A stretch of 64,000 bases of DNA from Lentzea aerocolonigenes (GCF_000974445.1 NZ_BBOJ01000008.1:248001-312000), one strand, 5' to 3'; shown: positions 52,587 through 63,049, counted from the first letter of the stretch. Notes: generated by a model from the letters alone, not told the origin. Made by a program: numbers and translations.

Positions 52587-54877
52587 GCCGCTTCCAGCCG
52601 CACGATGACCGACTTGGAGGTCGGAGTTCCCGAGATGTCCGCCTTGGAGTCCAGTGGCACCAAGGGGTTCGCCTCCGGGAAGTACGTGGCCACGCACCCG
52701 TGCGCGGTCGGGTAGGAGACGATCCGGAACGACTCGGCGCGGCGTTCCACGACGCCCGTCGGGTCGTCCTTCCACTCCGACACGATGTTCACCATCTGAC
52801 CGTCGGAGAGCCCCAGCCGTGCGATGTCATCGGGGTTCACGAACACCACGCGCCGTCCGTCCTTCACGCCGCGGTAGCGGTCGTCGAGGCCGTAGATCGT
52901 GGTGTTGTACTGGTCGTGGCTGCGCAGGGTCTGCATGAGCAGCCTGCCCTGCGGCACCTCGATCACGGTCAGCTCGTTGGCCGTGAAGTTCGCCTTGCCG
53001 GTCGTCGTCGCGAACTCCTGCGAGTCGCGCGGCGGGTGCGGCAGCACGAAACCGTCGGGCTGACGCACGCGCGTGTTGTAGTCCGTGCACCCCGGCACCA
53101 CACGAGAGATGTGCTCGCGGATGACGTCGTAGTCCTTCTCGAACTCCTCCCACGCCACCGGGTGCGCCGAGCCGAGCACCTTGCGGGCGAGCCGGCAGAT
53201 GATCGAGACCTCGGACAGCAGCTGGTCGGACGCGGGCTTGAGCCGGCCGCGCGAGCGGTGCACGACCGACATCGAGTCCTCGACCGTCACGAACTGCTCA
53301 CCGGAGTGCTGGACGTCGCTTTCGGTGCGGCCCAACGCGGGCAGGATCAACGCGGTGCGGCCGTGCACCACGTGCGAGCGGTTGAGCTTCGTGGAGACGT
53401 GCACGGTCAACGAGCACTGCTCCAGCGCCTTCTCGGTCACCGGGGTGTCCGGGGTGGCGCTGACGAAGTTGCCGCCCATCGCGATGAAGACCTTGCCGCG
53501 GCCGTGGCGCATGGCGTTGATCGCGTCGACGGTGTCGAAGCCGTGCTTGCGCGGCACCTGGATGCCGAACTCGTTCTCCAGCGCCAGCAGGAACTTCTCC
53601 GGCATCTTCTCGTAGATGCCCATGGTCCGGTCGCCCTGCACGTTCGAGTGGCCGCGCACCGGGCACAGGCCCGCGCCCGGCTTGCCGATCATGCCGCGCA
53701 GGAACATGACGTTCGCGACCTCGCGGATCGTCGGCACGCTGTGCTTGTGCTGCGTCAGGCCCATCGCCCAGCAGGCGATCGTGCGCTGCGAGTCGACGAA
53801 CATGCCGGCGACCCTGGTGATCTGCTCGCGGGTGAGGCCGGTCGCGGTGAGCACGCGGTCCCAGTCGAGTTCGCGCAGGCTCTCGGCGTAGGCCTCGAAG
53901 CCGTGCGTCTTGGAGGCGATGAAGTCCTTGTCGAGCTTGTCCCACGACAGCAGCAGGTGGCCGACCGCCTGGAACAGCGCCTGGTCGCCGCCGACCTTGA
54001 TCTGCACGAACTCGTCGCACAGCGCCGTGCCGCGGCCGACCACGCCCGCGACGTTCTGCGGGTTCTTGAACCGCATCAGGCCCGCTTCCGGCAGCGGGTT
54101 CACGGCGATGATCCTGGCGCCGTTCTTCTTGGCGTCCTCCAGCGCGCTGAGCATGCGCGGGTGGTTCGTGCCGGGGTTCTGGCCGATGACCACGATCAGG
54201 TCGGCGCGGTCGAAGTCGGAGATCGACACCGAGCCCTTGCCGATGCCGATGGTCTCGTTCAGCGCGGAGCCCGACGACTCGTGGCACATGTTCGAGCAGT
54301 CCGGCAGGTTGTTGGTGCCGAACGAGCGGACCAGCAGCTGGTAGAGGAACGCGGCCTCGTTGCTGGTGCGGCCCGACGTGTAGAAGATCGCCTCGTCGGG
54401 CGACGACAGGGCGTTCAGCTCGTCCGCGATCATCATGAACGCGGCGTCCCAGCCGATCGGCGTGTAGTGCGTGGCGCCGGGCTCGAGCACCATCGGTTCG
54501 GTGAGCCGGCCCTGCTGCCCGAGCCAGTAGTCGGTCTTCGTGCGCAGGCTCTCGATCGAGTGCTCGGCGAAGAACTCGGGCCCGATCCGCCGCTTGGTGG
54601 CTTCCTCCGCGACGGCCTTGGCGCCGTTCTCGCAGAACTCCGCCATCTTGCGGTGGCCCTGCGGCTCCGGCCACGCGCAACCGGGGCAGTCGAAACCTTC
54701 GCGCTGGTTGAGCAGGCGCAACGTCTTGACCGTCCGGCTCACGCCCATCTGCTCGACCGCGCGGTCGAGCGACACGAGCACACCGGGAATACCCGCCGCC
54801 CATGTCTTGGGGGTGCTGACTTCGAGCTCGGACTCGTCGACGTCGTGCTGCGGGGGCTTGCTGCTCATGGGGTTCAT
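52583..54877 (-). CDS. FdhF/YdeP-like molybdopterin oxidoreductase
   Basis: A 764-residue molybdoenzyme of the formate dehydrogenase H/YdeP group. The N-terminus has FDCPGCAWPEP, an iron-sulfur-related Cys motif that is shorter than in true FdhF. The probable molybdenum ligand is the Cys in SNMCHESSGSAL, and the cofactor-binding domains show VIGQNPGTNHPRML and GHSNVQGDRTMGIYEKMP. The MopB C-terminal domain ends the chain. There is no twin-arginine signal, so it is cytosolic. The ATG at 54877 is chosen; 54868 is also possible. fdhD at 46716 probably serves it. Whether formate is the substrate is open; YdeP relatives are linked to acid resistance. Confidence 0.85.
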   Translation of the reverse strand: MNPMSSKPPQHDVDESELEVSTPKTWAAGIPGVLVSLDRAVEQMGVSRTVKTLRLLNQREGFDCPGCAWPEPQGHRKMAEFCENGAKAVAEEATKRRIGPEFFAEHSIESLRTKTDYWLGQQGRLTEPMVLEPGATHYTPIGWDAAFMMIADELNALSSPDEAIFYTSGRTSNEAAFLYQLLVRSFGTNNLPDCSNMCHESSGSALNETIGIGKGSVSISDFDRADLIVVIGQNPGTNHPRMLSALEDAKKNGARIIAVNPLPEAGLMRFKNPQNVAGVVGRGTALCDEFVQIKVGGDQALFQAVGHLLLSWDKLDKDFIASKTHGFEAYAESLRELDWDRVLTATGLTREQITRVAGMFVDSQRTIACWAMGLTQHKHSVPTIREVANVMFLRGMIGKPGAGLCPVRGHSNVQGDRTMGIYEKMPEKFLLALENEFGIQVPRKHGFDTVDAINAMRHGRGKVFIAMGGNFVSATPDTPVTEKALEQCSLTVHVSTKLNRSHVVHGRTALILPALGRTESDVQHSGEQFVTVEDSMSVVHRSRGRLKPASDQLLSEVSIICRLARKVLGSAHPVAWEEFEKDYDVIREHISRVVPGCTDYNTRVRQPDGFVLPHPPRDSQEFATTTGKANFTANELTVIEVPQGRLLMQTLRSHDQYNTTIYGLDDRYRGVKDGRRVVFVNPDDIARLGLSDGQMVNIVSEWKDDPTGVVERRAESFRIVSYPTAHGCVATYFPEANPLVPLDSKADISGTPTSKSVIVRLEAA

Positions 54878-55018
54878 TCTTCGCTGATCGACGTCGGCGC
54901 CGCCAGCGCCCCCGAAGAACGCGGCGGCGTCGCCCGTCACGGGCCCCAAGGGGTTGAACGGTCCGTGACGGTCAATTGTGATCGGGGTCACTCCCGCCCG
55001 GCACCTCTGAAAGGGTGA

Positions 55019-55876
55019 TCATTCGCAGGTGTTCTCGGTCGGCATCTGACCGTCCGTGGAGAAGTACCTGCGCCGGTCGCCGGGAAGGCCCTGGTCGGGT
55101 TTCGGCGGTTCGACGAACTGCGGCGCGAGGTAGCCCTCCCGCGCCGCCGTGCACGAGATCGAGTACTGGAAGCCCTTGGAGTCCGAGGGCCACAGCCCCT
55201 CGGGGGTGATCGCGTACGTCACCTGCTCGCGGACGGCCGCGACCATCTCCATCTGGTCGAGGAGCTTCTTCGGCTCCGGCGGCTCGAACGCGTACGCGAA
55301 CACGTAGTCCGCCGTCACGGCCGGATAGCCGTCCTTCTCGCCGAGCGTCATCTTCCCGGACACGCGGATGCCGCCGGGCAGCAGTTTCATGCCCTGCTTG
55401 AGGCGCGTGGTCCAGCCGGGCAGGTTCTTCGCGACGTGCTCGCGGACCTCCGGCGCCAGCATCGCGAGGAACCGGTCGGGCTTGTGCTCGGTGAGCATCG
55501 CCGGGTCCATCCGGGACGCGATGAGGGCCTGCCGCACCTGCTCGTACGCCGGGTTGGCGTCCGGCACGACGATGCCCTTCTCGCCCTCCGGCCACTGCTC
55601 CGCGGGTGTGCTCGCGAACGGGACCTCGACGTTCACGCCCGTGGGAGGCAGTTTCACGTCGGGCAGCGAGACCTGGTCGAACCTGCCGGTGAGGTAGAAC
55701 CCGAACAGCACGGCGCCGATGACGAGCAGCGCGATCCCGGACACGATCTTGCCGCCGTGCCTGCGCAGCCGTGCCTGCCTCCGTTGCCTGCGGATCTCGC
55801 GTTTCGCCCGCCTGTTGGCCGCGCGGATCCACGCCGCGTCCTTCAGATCGGGATGGTCGTCGATGTCGTACTGCAC
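55019..55876 (-). CDS. membrane-anchored protein of unknown function
   Basis: A 285-residue protein: a basic cytosolic head (about residues 20-45, rich in Arg), one transmembrane helix ([19 protein letters not shown]), then an extracellular domain with no catalytic motif that I can see. The extracellular part has [17 protein letters not shown] and [16 protein letters not shown], and one Cys near each end (ISCTAA, NTCE). I recognise no family. GTG 55876 follows CTGGGGGGAAC, a strong ribosome site. It is divergent from valS across 119 bp. Confidence 0.72.
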   Translation of the reverse strand: MQYDIDDHPDLKDAAWIRAANRRAKREIRRQRRQARLRRHGGKIVSGIALLVIGAVLFGFYLTGRFDQVSLPDVKLPPTGVNVEVPFASTPAEQWPEGEKGIVVPDANPAYEQVRQALIASRMDPAMLTEHKPDRFLAMLAPEVREHVAKNLPGWTTRLKQGMKLLPGGIRVSGKMTLGEKDGYPAVTADYVFAYAFEPPEPKKLLDQMEMVAAVREQVTYAITPEGLWPSDSKGFQYSISCTAAREGYLAPQFVEPPKPDQGLPGDRRRYFSTDGQMPTENTCE

Positions 55877-55995
55877 GTTCCCCCCAGGAAAGCTCCGATA
55901 CGACCTCACACGTTCGCGGGCTCCCGCGGGTTGCCACCGCGTTAGCAGGTATCTCGTTTCAAGTCGATACCCCCGGCTCCGTAGACTCGTCAGCT

Positions 55996-58623
55996 GTGAC
56001 TGAACTCGACACCGCAACCCAGCGTCCTGACCTCCCCGCCGCGTGGACTCCGGCGGAGGTAGAGGCGGAGCTGTACCAGCGGTGGGTCGACCGGGGCTAC
56101 TTCGAGGCGGACGTCAAGAGCGACAAGCCGCCGTTCACCATCGTCCTGCCCCCGCCCAACGTCACCGGCAGCCTCCACATGGGCCACGCCATGAACCACA
56201 GCGTGATGGACGCGCTGACCAGGCGCCGCCGCATGCAGGGCTACGAGGTCCTGTGGCTCCCGGGCATGGACCACGCCGGCATCGCGACGCAGAACGCCGT
56301 CGAGCGCGACCTCGCCAAGCAGGGCCTGTCGCGGCACGACCTCGGGCGCGAGAAGTTCGTCGCGCGCGTCTGGGAGTGGAAAGAGGAGTACGGCGGCAAG
56401 ATCCTCGACCAGATGAAGCGGCTCGGCGACGGCATCGACTGGTCGCGCGAGCGCTTCACCATGGACGAGGGGCTGTCGCGCGCCGTCCAGACGATCTTCA
56501 AGAAGATGTACGACGACGGCCTGATCTACCAGGCCGAGCGGATCATCAACTGGTGCCCGCGCTGCCAGACGGCGCTGTCGGACGTCGAGGTCGACCACAG
56601 CGACGACGACGGCGAGCTCGTCTCGATCCGCTACGGCGACGGGGAGAACTCGATCGTCGTCGCGACCACGCGCGCCGAGACGATGCTGGGTGACACCGCG
56701 GTCGCCGTCCACCCGGACGACGAGCGCTACCAGCACCTCATCGGCACCGAGGTCGAGCTGCCGCTGACCGGCCGCCGCATCCCGATCGTCGCGGACACGC
56801 ACGTCGACCCGAAGTTCGGCACCGGCGCGGTCAAGGTCACGCCGGCCCACGACCCGAACGACTTCGAGATCGGCCAGCGCCACGACCTGCCGAACCTCAC
56901 GATCATGGACGGCCGCGCGACCATCACCGCACACGGCCCGTTCGAGGGGCTCGACCGGTTCGAGGCACGTCCGGCGATCGTCGCCGCGTTGCGCGCGGAG
57001 GGCCGGATCGTCGCGGAGAAGCGGCCGTACGTCCACGCCGTCGGGCACTGCTCGCGGTGCGACACGGTCATCGAGCCGCGGCTGTCGCTGCAGTGGTGGG
57101 TCAAGGTCGAGAGCATCGCCGCCAAGGCGTCGGCCGCCGTCCGCGACGGCCGCACCAAGATCCACCCGGCCGAGCTGAACAAGCGGTACTTCGACTGGAC
57201 CGACAACCTGCACGACTGGTGCATCTCGCGTCAGCTGTGGTGGGGGCACCGGATCCCGGTCTGGTACGGCCCGAACGGCGAGGTCGTCTGCGTCGGACCG
57301 GACGAGGAGGTTCCCTCCGGCGAGGGCTGGCGGCAGGACGAGGACGTCCTCGACACCTGGTTCTCGTCGGGCCTGTGGCCGTTCTCGACGCTGGGCTGGC
57401 CGGACTCCACCGAGGACCTTCGCAAGTTCTATCCGACGTCGGTTCTGTCGACCGGTTACGACATCCTGTTCTTCTGGGTCGTCCGGATGATGATGTTCGG
57501 CCTGTACGCGATGGACGACGTGCAGCCGTTCGACCACGTCTTCCTGCACGGCCTGATCCGGGACCAGTACGGCAAGAAGATGTCGAAGACCAAGGGCAAC
57601 GGCATCGACCCGCTGGACTGGATGGAGCGCTACGGCGCGGACGCCACCCGGTTCACGTTGCTGCGCGGCACGAACCCCGGTTCGGACATGGCCGTCGCCG
57701 AGGAGTGGGCGGCCGGTTCGCGCAACTTCACCACGAAGCTGTGGAACGCCACCCGTTTCGCGCTGGCCAACGGTGCGACGGTGGCTCGTCCGCTGCCTTC
57801 ACGCGACGAGTTGACGGCGGCCGACCGCTGGATCCTCGACGAGCTCGACGCGTTGGTGTCCACTGTGGACTCCAACTTCGAGGCGTTCCAGTTCTCGCGT
57901 GCTTGCGAGGCGCTGTACAGCTTCACGTGGGACGAGTTCTGCGACTGGTACCTGGAGATCGCGAAGGTCCAGATCGCGGACGGCCGCGCCGAGGCCACGC
58001 AGTCCGTCCTGGGCCACGTCCTCGACGTGCTGCTGCGCCTGCTGCACCCGTCGATCCCGTTCATCACCGAGACGCTGTGGACCGCGCTGACCGGTGAGGA
58101 GTCGCTCGTCGTCGCGGAGTGGCCGAAGGCGTCCGGTGCCGAGCGCGATCTCGACGCCCTGGCGCAGATCGAGGGCCTGAAGAAGCTGGCCACCGAGATC
58201 CGCCGGTTCCGTTCCGAGCAGGGCCTCAAGCCGGGCCAGAAGGTCGTCGGCAAGGTCCGCGGCGCGTGCTGCGTCGGCCTGACCGACCAGGTTCCCGCGG
58301 TGCGTTCGCTGACGCGCCTGACCGAGCCGACTGACGAGTTCACGGTCTCGGCGACGCTGGAGGTCGGCCTGCCCAAGGGCGCGGTGAGGGTCGAGCTGGA
58401 CCTGTCCGGCGCGATCGACGTCGCGGCGGAGCGCAAGCGGCTGGCGAAGGACCTGGCCGCGGCGCAGAAGGAGCTCGAGGGCACGACGAAGAAGCTGGGC
58501 AACGAGGCGTTCCTCGCCAAGGCGCCCGCCGACGTCAAAGCCAAGATCGAGGAGCGCAAGGCCACGGCCGAGGCCGACATCGAGCGGATCAACCAGCGCC
58601 TGGCAGCGCTGCCGGAGGCGTAA
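55996..58623 (+). CDS. valS: valyl-tRNA synthetase
   Basis: An 875-residue class I aminoacyl-tRNA synthetase charging tRNA-Val. The HIGH motif is [11 protein letters not shown] near residue 50, the KMSKS loop [10 protein letters not shown] near residue 530. The editing domain (CP1) and the anticodon-binding domain are present, and the C-terminal coiled coil ([20 protein letters not shown], to [20 protein letters not shown]) is typical of ValRS. GTG 55996 matches the family N-terminus. It is followed by folC after 5 bp, the same order as in mycobacteria. A small GTATC/GATAC inverted pair lies in its leader. Confidence 0.97.
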   Translation: MTELDTATQRPDLPAAWTPAEVEAELYQRWVDRGYFEADVKSDKPPFTIVLPPPNVTGSLHMGHAMNHSVMDALTRRRRMQGYEVLWLPGMDHAGIATQNAVERDLAKQGLSRHDLGREKFVARVWEWKEEYGGKILDQMKRLGDGIDWSRERFTMDEGLSRAVQTIFKKMYDDGLIYQAERIINWCPRCQTALSDVEVDHSDDDGELVSIRYGDGENSIVVATTRAETMLGDTAVAVHPDDERYQHLIGTEVELPLTGRRIPIVADTHVDPKFGTGAVKVTPAHDPNDFEIGQRHDLPNLTIMDGRATITAHGPFEGLDRFEARPAIVAALRAEGRIVAEKRPYVHAVGHCSRCDTVIEPRLSLQWWVKVESIAAKASAAVRDGRTKIHPAELNKRYFDWTDNLHDWCISRQLWWGHRIPVWYGPNGEVVCVGPDEEVPSGEGWRQDEDVLDTWFSSGLWPFSTLGWPDSTEDLRKFYPTSVLSTGYDILFFWVVRMMMFGLYAMDDVQPFDHVFLHGLIRDQYGKKMSKTKGNGIDPLDWMERYGADATRFTLLRGTNPGSDMAVAEEWAAGSRNFTTKLWNATRFALANGATVARPLPSRDELTAADRWILDELDALVSTVDSNFEAFQFSRACEALYSFTWDEFCDWYLEIAKVQIADGRAEATQSVLGHVLDVLLRLLHPSIPFITETLWTALTGEESLVVAEWPKASGAERDLDALAQIEGLKKLATEIRRFRSEQGLKPGQKVVGKVRGACCVGLTDQVPAVRSLTRLTEPTDEFTVSATLEVGLPKGAVRVELDLSGAIDVAAERKRLAKDLAAAQKELEGTTKKLGNEAFLAKAPADVKAKIEERKATAEADIERINQRLAALPEA

Positions 58624-58628
58624 GCACA

Positions 58629-59966
58629 GTGGACACGAACCTCGACGAGTTCCTCGACGTCGAGAACGAGCTCAACGAGCGGTGGCCCGAGACCAAGCTC
58701 GAGCCGTCGCTCGACCGGATCAAGGCGCTGGCGCACGTGCTGGGCGACCCGCAGACGAACTACCCGGTCGTTCAGCTGACGGGCACCAACGGCAAGACGT
58801 CGACGTCGCGCATGACCGATGCGTTGTTCACGCGCATCGGTCTGCGCACCGGCCGGTACACGAGCCCGCACCTGCAGCTCGCGACCGAGCGGATCAGCCT
58901 CGACAACCAGCCGATCAGCCCGGAGCGCTACGTCGAGGTCTACCGCGACATCGAGCCGTACGTCGCGATGGTCGACTCGCGGTCCGAGATCCGGATGAGC
59001 AAGTTCGAGGTGCTCACCGGCATGGCGTACGCGGCCTTCGCGGACGCGCCGGTCGACGTCGCGGTCGTCGAGGTCGGCATGGGCGGCACGTGGGACGCGA
59101 CGTCCATCGCGGACGCGAAGATCGCCGTGCTGACGCCGATCGGACTGGACCACACCGAGTACCTGGGCAACCGTCCCGAGGACATCGCGGTGGAGAAGGC
59201 CGGGATCATCAAACCCGGCTCGGTCGCGATCGTCGGCGAGCAGACGCCCGACGTCATGAAGGTCATCCTGGAACGAGTGGCGTCGGTCGACGCGACGGTG
59301 GCCCGTTTCGGCAGCGAGTTCGGCGTTGTGTCGAGGTCGGTGGCGGTGGGCGGCCAGCTGATCACGTTGCAGGGCCTCGGCGGCATCTACGAGGACATCT
59401 TCCTGCCGTTGCACGGGGAGCACCAGGCGGCCAACGCCGCGCTGGCGCTGGCGTCGGTCGAAGCGTTCTTCGGCGCGGGCCCGGACCGCCAGCTCGACGT
59501 GGAGGCGATCCGCGAGGGCTTCGCCACCGTGATCAACCCGGGCCGCCTGGAACGGGTCCGGTCCGCGCCCAACGTGTTCGTCGACGCCGCGCACAACCCG
59601 CACGGCGCCGCGGCACTGGCACAGGCGTTGGAGTCGGAGTTCGGCTTCCGCAAGCTCGTCGCGGTCGTGGCCGTCATGTCCGACAAGGACGCCGAGGGCA
59701 TCCTGTCGGCCCTGGAACCGGTCGTGCAGGAACTGGTGATCACCACCAACTCTTCGCCGCGGGCCATGGACCCGGACGTCCTGGCGGGTCTGGCCGTGCC
59801 GATCTTCGGCGAGGACCGTTTCGAGGTGCGCCCGCGCCTCGTGGACGCCGTCGAGGAAGCCATCCACCTCACCGAGGACGAGCTGTCCGGCGGCGGCGTC
59901 ATCGTCACCGGCTCCGTCGTCACCGCGGGCGAGGCCCGTGCGCTGTTCGGAAAGGAGCCGGCATGA
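58629..59966 (+). CDS. folC: bifunctional dihydrofolate/folylpolyglutamate synthase
   Basis: A 445-residue Mur-ligase-like enzyme that makes dihydrofolate and adds glutamates to folates. The P-loop is VQLTGTNGKTSTSRM, the magnesium/folate loop GRYTSPHLQLATERI, the ligase core VEVGMGGTWDATS and IGLDHTEYLG, and the C-terminal domain VFVDAAHNPHGAAAL. GTG 58629 lies 5 bases after the valS stop. The next gene overlaps its end by four bases, so valS-folC-DUF4233 form one operon. Confidence 0.96.
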   Translation: MDTNLDEFLDVENELNERWPETKLEPSLDRIKALAHVLGDPQTNYPVVQLTGTNGKTSTSRMTDALFTRIGLRTGRYTSPHLQLATERISLDNQPISPERYVEVYRDIEPYVAMVDSRSEIRMSKFEVLTGMAYAAFADAPVDVAVVEVGMGGTWDATSIADAKIAVLTPIGLDHTEYLGNRPEDIAVEKAGIIKPGSVAIVGEQTPDVMKVILERVASVDATVARFGSEFGVVSRSVAVGGQLITLQGLGGIYEDIFLPLHGEHQAANAALALASVEAFFGAGPDRQLDVEAIREGFATVINPGRLERVRSAPNVFVDAAHNPHGAAALAQALESEFGFRKLVAVVAVMSDKDAEGILSALEPVVQELVITTNSSPRAMDPDVLAGLAVPIFGEDRFEVRPRLVDAVEEAIHLTEDELSGGGVIVTGSVVTAGEARALFGKEPA

Positions 59967-60361
59967 CCTCCCCGGCCCCTCTGAAGAAGGACCCGCTCAA
60001 GGCGTTCCGGGGCATCATGGCCGGCACGTTGATCCTCGAGGTCATCGTCGTGGCCCTGGCCCTCCCGGTGATCGCGAAGCTGCACGGCGGCGTGGGCACG
60101 CTGGTGGGCTGGGTGGCGTTCGGCTTCATCGCGGTGTTCATCGCGATGTGCGCCTTCGTCCGCCGCCCCTGGGCCATCCCCGCCGTGGTGGCGCTGCACG
60201 TCCTGCTGATCGCCACGTGGTTCCTGCTGCCCGCGCTGGGCGTGATCGGCGTGATCTTCGGCCTCGTGTGGATCTACATGCTGTGGCTGCGCAAGGACCT
60301 GCTCAAGCGCATGGCGGAGGGCAGGCTGCCCGCGCAGCAGGCGGATCAGGCCTCGTCGTAG
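59963..60361 (+). CDS. DUF4233 membrane protein
   Basis: A 132-residue protein with four predicted helices, starting PLKAFRGIMAGTLILEVIVV, then GTLVGWVAFGFIAVFIAMCA and LLPALGVIGVIFGLVWIYML. It matches the DUF4233 proteins that follow folC in actinobacteria (Rv2446c-like). Function unknown. ATG 59963 overlaps the folC stop by four bases and AGGAG lies upstream. In mycobacteria ndk follows; here ndk is absent and other genes follow. Confidence 0.9.
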   Translation: MTSPAPLKKDPLKAFRGIMAGTLILEVIVVALALPVIAKLHGGVGTLVGWVAFGFIAVFIAMCAFVRRPWAIPAVVALHVLLIATWFLLPALGVIGVIFGLVWIYMLWLRKDLLKRMAEGRLPAQQADQASS

Positions 60362-60407
60362 GCCATCAACGAGTTCGGCTCGACGAACCCCCTCGGCATC
60401 GGCGTGG

Positions 60408-60708
60408 TCAGTCGAATGCGGGGTTCTCGGGTTCGTGAGGCGAGAGATAAACGGAAAGGCCGTTGTAAATTCCACTCGCCTTGTGCCCGCGAACCGAAAA
60501 TTGGCAGTAGAACTCGTCCGTGGCGACCCGTGCGACGTCGGCTGATCTCAATGCGCCCGCGAGAACGTCATCTTTGAGCGCGTCACACCAGCAATAGGGG
60601 CCCACTTCAGTCCCTTGCCCGCGACGGCAGCCGCGACCGGCCTGGGCGACGCGCACAGGCGGCGAGCAGCATTGCGGCGCTGACGAAAAGCATCAAAGAA
60701 CGACGCAT
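60408..60708 (-). pseudogene. frameshifted small lipoprotein gene
   Basis: From ATG 60708 one frame gives MRRSLMLFVSAAMLLAACAR, a lipoprotein signal with a lipobox (LAAC), then runs into a stop. A second frame, open from the overlapping GTG at 60656, encodes a 60-residue domain with protein-like composition, including GPYCWCDALKDDVLAG and DEFYCQFSVRGHKASG with three cysteines. A single-base frame change joins signal and domain. Either the gene is broken, or the sequence has an error here. The family is unknown. Confidence 0.6.
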
Positions 60709-60849
60709 GCCGCACTTCGTACCCTTAGTCGTCGCAATGCCTCGGTGACACTTCGCGTGGTTCACCCGATCGTGCTTTGAAACCGGGACGAGGGCCGTGG
60801 CCTGGCGCTATGCTGCAAGGCGCACGAATCTGCAGGGGAGGCACTGGGG

Positions 60850-61155
60850 ATGAGCGGAACCAAGGTCGATCTCGACACGCTGCGCGCGGCCATCAAGGAG
60901 TACGAGTCGATCCGCGACGAGCTGATGGACGCGAAGACCACGGGCAACGCGATGGTGGCGGTCAAGGGCGCCGGTCGCGACATGCCGAGCCAGGTCTACG
61001 CGACCTGGGCTGCCACCGCGGGTGAAATGCACCAGAAGTCGAACCAGCAGCTCCAGGACACGTTGACTGCCCGGATCGACAACCTCAAGGCCACTCTGGC
61101 TCAGTACGAGCAGACCGAGCAGGGCAACCAGGCCAACCTCAAGCCGAAGGACTGA
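60850..61155 (+). CDS. helical WXG100-like or PE-like small protein
   Basis: A 101-residue all-helical protein with heptad-like spacing (DLDTLRAAIKEYESIRDELM, YATWAATAGEMHQKSNQQL). It resembles ESX-type small proteins in size and helix layout, though the exact WxG turn is missing. It is the first of four closely spaced genes ending with EspG, as in Pseudonocardiales type VII-secretion accessory modules. ATG 60850 is preceded by AGGGGAGGCACTGGGG. Likely a partner of the PPE-like protein; this is inferred from context. Confidence 0.7.
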   Translation: MSGTKVDLDTLRAAIKEYESIRDELMDAKTTGNAMVAVKGAGRDMPSQVYATWAATAGEMHQKSNQQLQDTLTARIDNLKATLAQYEQTEQGNQANLKPKD

Positions 61156-61159
61156 GCTG

Positions 61160-61768
61160 TTGCGCATCCGAACGATCGTCGCCGGCACCGCCGCCCTCGC
61201 AATCCTGGCGGGATGCAGCACCGGCGGCGGTACCACCGGTACGCCGACCACCGCGACCCAGCCGACGAGCACCAGCAGCAGCGGCGGAGCGCCGAAGGTT
61301 CAGAACCCGCTCGATCTGAAGGCTTTCGAGGCTGATCCGTGCAGTGCGGTCAAGCCTGCCCAGATCGAGGCCTACGGCATGCCGGGCGTCGCCGGCAAGG
61401 TGAACACCACTGCTCCTGGGCCTGCCTGTTCCTGGCTCGGCGCGAGCACCGCGGCGAAGGCCGCTCCCGCTCTGGTGATCCTGCCCGCCGGCACGAACCT
61501 CGACTCCGTGTACGGCAACAAGGACAACGGAACCTATGCGGTGTTCGAGCCGCAGCCCGCCGTCCAGGGCTACCCGGCTGTGCTCACCCTCGCCGTCGAC
61601 CAGCGTTCGAGCGGCAGCTGTGAGCTCACCGTCGGAGCCTCCGACGACAGGGCGATCCTCTTCACGTTCCAGAGTGTCAAAGGCAGTTCCCGGTTCGCCG
61701 ACCCGTGTGGCTCTGTCACCGAGTTCGCGAACCTCGCCATCACGACGATCAAGGCAGGTGCGAAATGA
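61160..61768 (+). CDS. DUF3558 family lipoprotein
   Basis: A 202-residue lipoprotein with lipobox LAGCS and a Thr/Ser/Gly-rich linker, then the DUF3558 domain with its recurring DPCSAVKPAQIEAYG and PACSWLGAS motifs, and the pairs of cysteines that likely form disulphides. The family occurs throughout mycolic and Pseudonocardiales lineages; its function is unknown. The TTG start is 4 bases after the upstream stop, and the end overlaps the next start by four bases. Confidence 0.85.
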   Translation: MRIRTIVAGTAALAILAGCSTGGGTTGTPTTATQPTSTSSSGGAPKVQNPLDLKAFEADPCSAVKPAQIEAYGMPGVAGKVNTTAPGPACSWLGASTAAKAAPALVILPAGTNLDSVYGNKDNGTYAVFEPQPAVQGYPAVLTLAVDQRSSGSCELTVGASDDRAILFTFQSVKGSSRFADPCGSVTEFANLAITTIKAGAK

Positions 61769-63048
61769 CACGGCCCGCGCCCAGCTGCTTCACCCAGGAC
61801 AACACCCGTGCTGACGGGTTCACCGGGCACGAGATCTACGCCCAGATGACCAGCGGTCCCGGCACCGGTAGCGCGCAGGCCGGAGCCAACGCCGCTGCTC
61901 AGCTCGAGCGCACGTACGCCGGGATCGAGACGCGGCTCAAGCGGGTCGGCGAGACGCTGGGGGAGGCGTGGACCGGCGCCAGCGCGGACGCCGCGCAGGC
62001 CGCCGGCAACCCGATCAACCAGGCCATGATCCAGATGCAGGATTCGTTGCGGCAGGCGGACCACTCGCTGTCCAACCAGGTCTACCAGTTCAACTACAAC
62101 AAGTCCCAGCTCAAGAACATGCCGGAGAAGAAGCCGGACACCGGCTTCTGGGACGACGTGACGCCCTGGGACACCGACGCTGAGGACGCCGTCAACGGCT
62201 ACAACAGCGACGAGTCGCACAACCGCAAGGTCTACCGGGAGTTCCAGAGCGCCAGCAACACGAACCGGGGCGATCTGCCCAAGGAGTTCCCCGGCGTCAC
62301 GGCGGACAACCTCAACATCGAGGTGACCAACACCGGTGGTGACGACGGCCGGGACAAGACCACGAACACCAGCACCGGCCGCCCGTCCGGCAACACCGGC
62401 ACCGGTTTCCCGAACCCGACCGGTTCCCCGACGGGCCCGCCCGGCACCACCTGGACCCCGCCCGGCGGCGACAACGGCGGCCGCACCGACCTCAGCTGGG
62501 CCGGTGGCGGCGACGGTGGGGGCGGCGGCGGTGGCGGCAACAAGCCGGGTGACCTCGGTGGCGTCAAGCCGCCCGCCGGCAACGTGATCGACCGGCCGCC
62601 GAACGCGGGCATTCCGCCTATCGGTGTGCCCGGTGGTCCTGGCCCGGCTGGTCAGAGCACCGGTCGCGGTCCCGGCGGCGGTGGCAAGTTCGGTGGCGGT
62701 CCCGGTGGTGGCGGCAAGTTCGGCGGCGGTCCCGGTGGCGCCGGCAAGATGGGCGGGCTCGGCGGCACGGGTACCGGTAGTGGCACCAGTGCTCAGCAGC
62801 CCGGTGGCAAGTCCGGTGTGTTCGGTGGCATGGGCGAGCACGGGCCCAACGCGGGCGGTCGTGGTGGTGCCGGTGCTGCCGGTCGTGGTGGCGCTGCCGG
62901 CGCGGGTGGCATGGGCGGTCACGGGCAGAAGGGGCAGGGCGAGGACGACCTCGAGCACAAGTCCGCCGACTACCTGATCACCGAGGAGAACACGAACGAG
63001 ATCATCGGTGACATGCCGATGGTCGCACCGCCGACGATCGGGGGGTGA
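61765..63048 (+). CDS. PPE-like Gly-rich protein
   Basis: A 427-residue protein. The N-terminal 160 residues are helical (ERTYAGIETRLKRVGETLGE, WTGASADAAQAAGNPINQAM), similar to PPE/WXG helical domains. The C-terminal half is a Gly/Pro-rich low-complexity region with repeats such as GGGKFGGGPGG. It ends in the acidic tail EEDDLEHK-like GEDDLEHKSADYLITEENTN, then APPTIGG, a C-terminal pattern of PPE-like proteins in related genera. ATG 61765 overlaps the DUF3558 stop. EspG, its probable chaperone, follows 1 base after. Confidence 0.82.
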   Translation: MTRPAPSCFTQDNTRADGFTGHEIYAQMTSGPGTGSAQAGANAAAQLERTYAGIETRLKRVGETLGEAWTGASADAAQAAGNPINQAMIQMQDSLRQADHSLSNQVYQFNYNKSQLKNMPEKKPDTGFWDDVTPWDTDAEDAVNGYNSDESHNRKVYREFQSASNTNRGDLPKEFPGVTADNLNIEVTNTGGDDGRDKTTNTSTGRPSGNTGTGFPNPTGSPTGPPGTTWTPPGGDNGGRTDLSWAGGGDGGGGGGGGNKPGDLGGVKPPAGNVIDRPPNAGIPPIGVPGGPGPAGQSTGRGPGGGGKFGGGPGGGGKFGGGPGGAGKMGGLGGTGTGSGTSAQQPGGKSGVFGGMGEHGPNAGGRGGAGAAGRGGAAGAGGMGGHGQKGQGEDDLEHKSADYLITEENTNEIIGDMPMVAPPTIGG

Positions 63049-63049
63049 A

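Noticed and set aside
55890..55995. T-box leader before valS
   Set aside because: Only a small GTATC/GATAC inverted pair is seen; the specifier loop and T-box core sequence are absent in the short leader.
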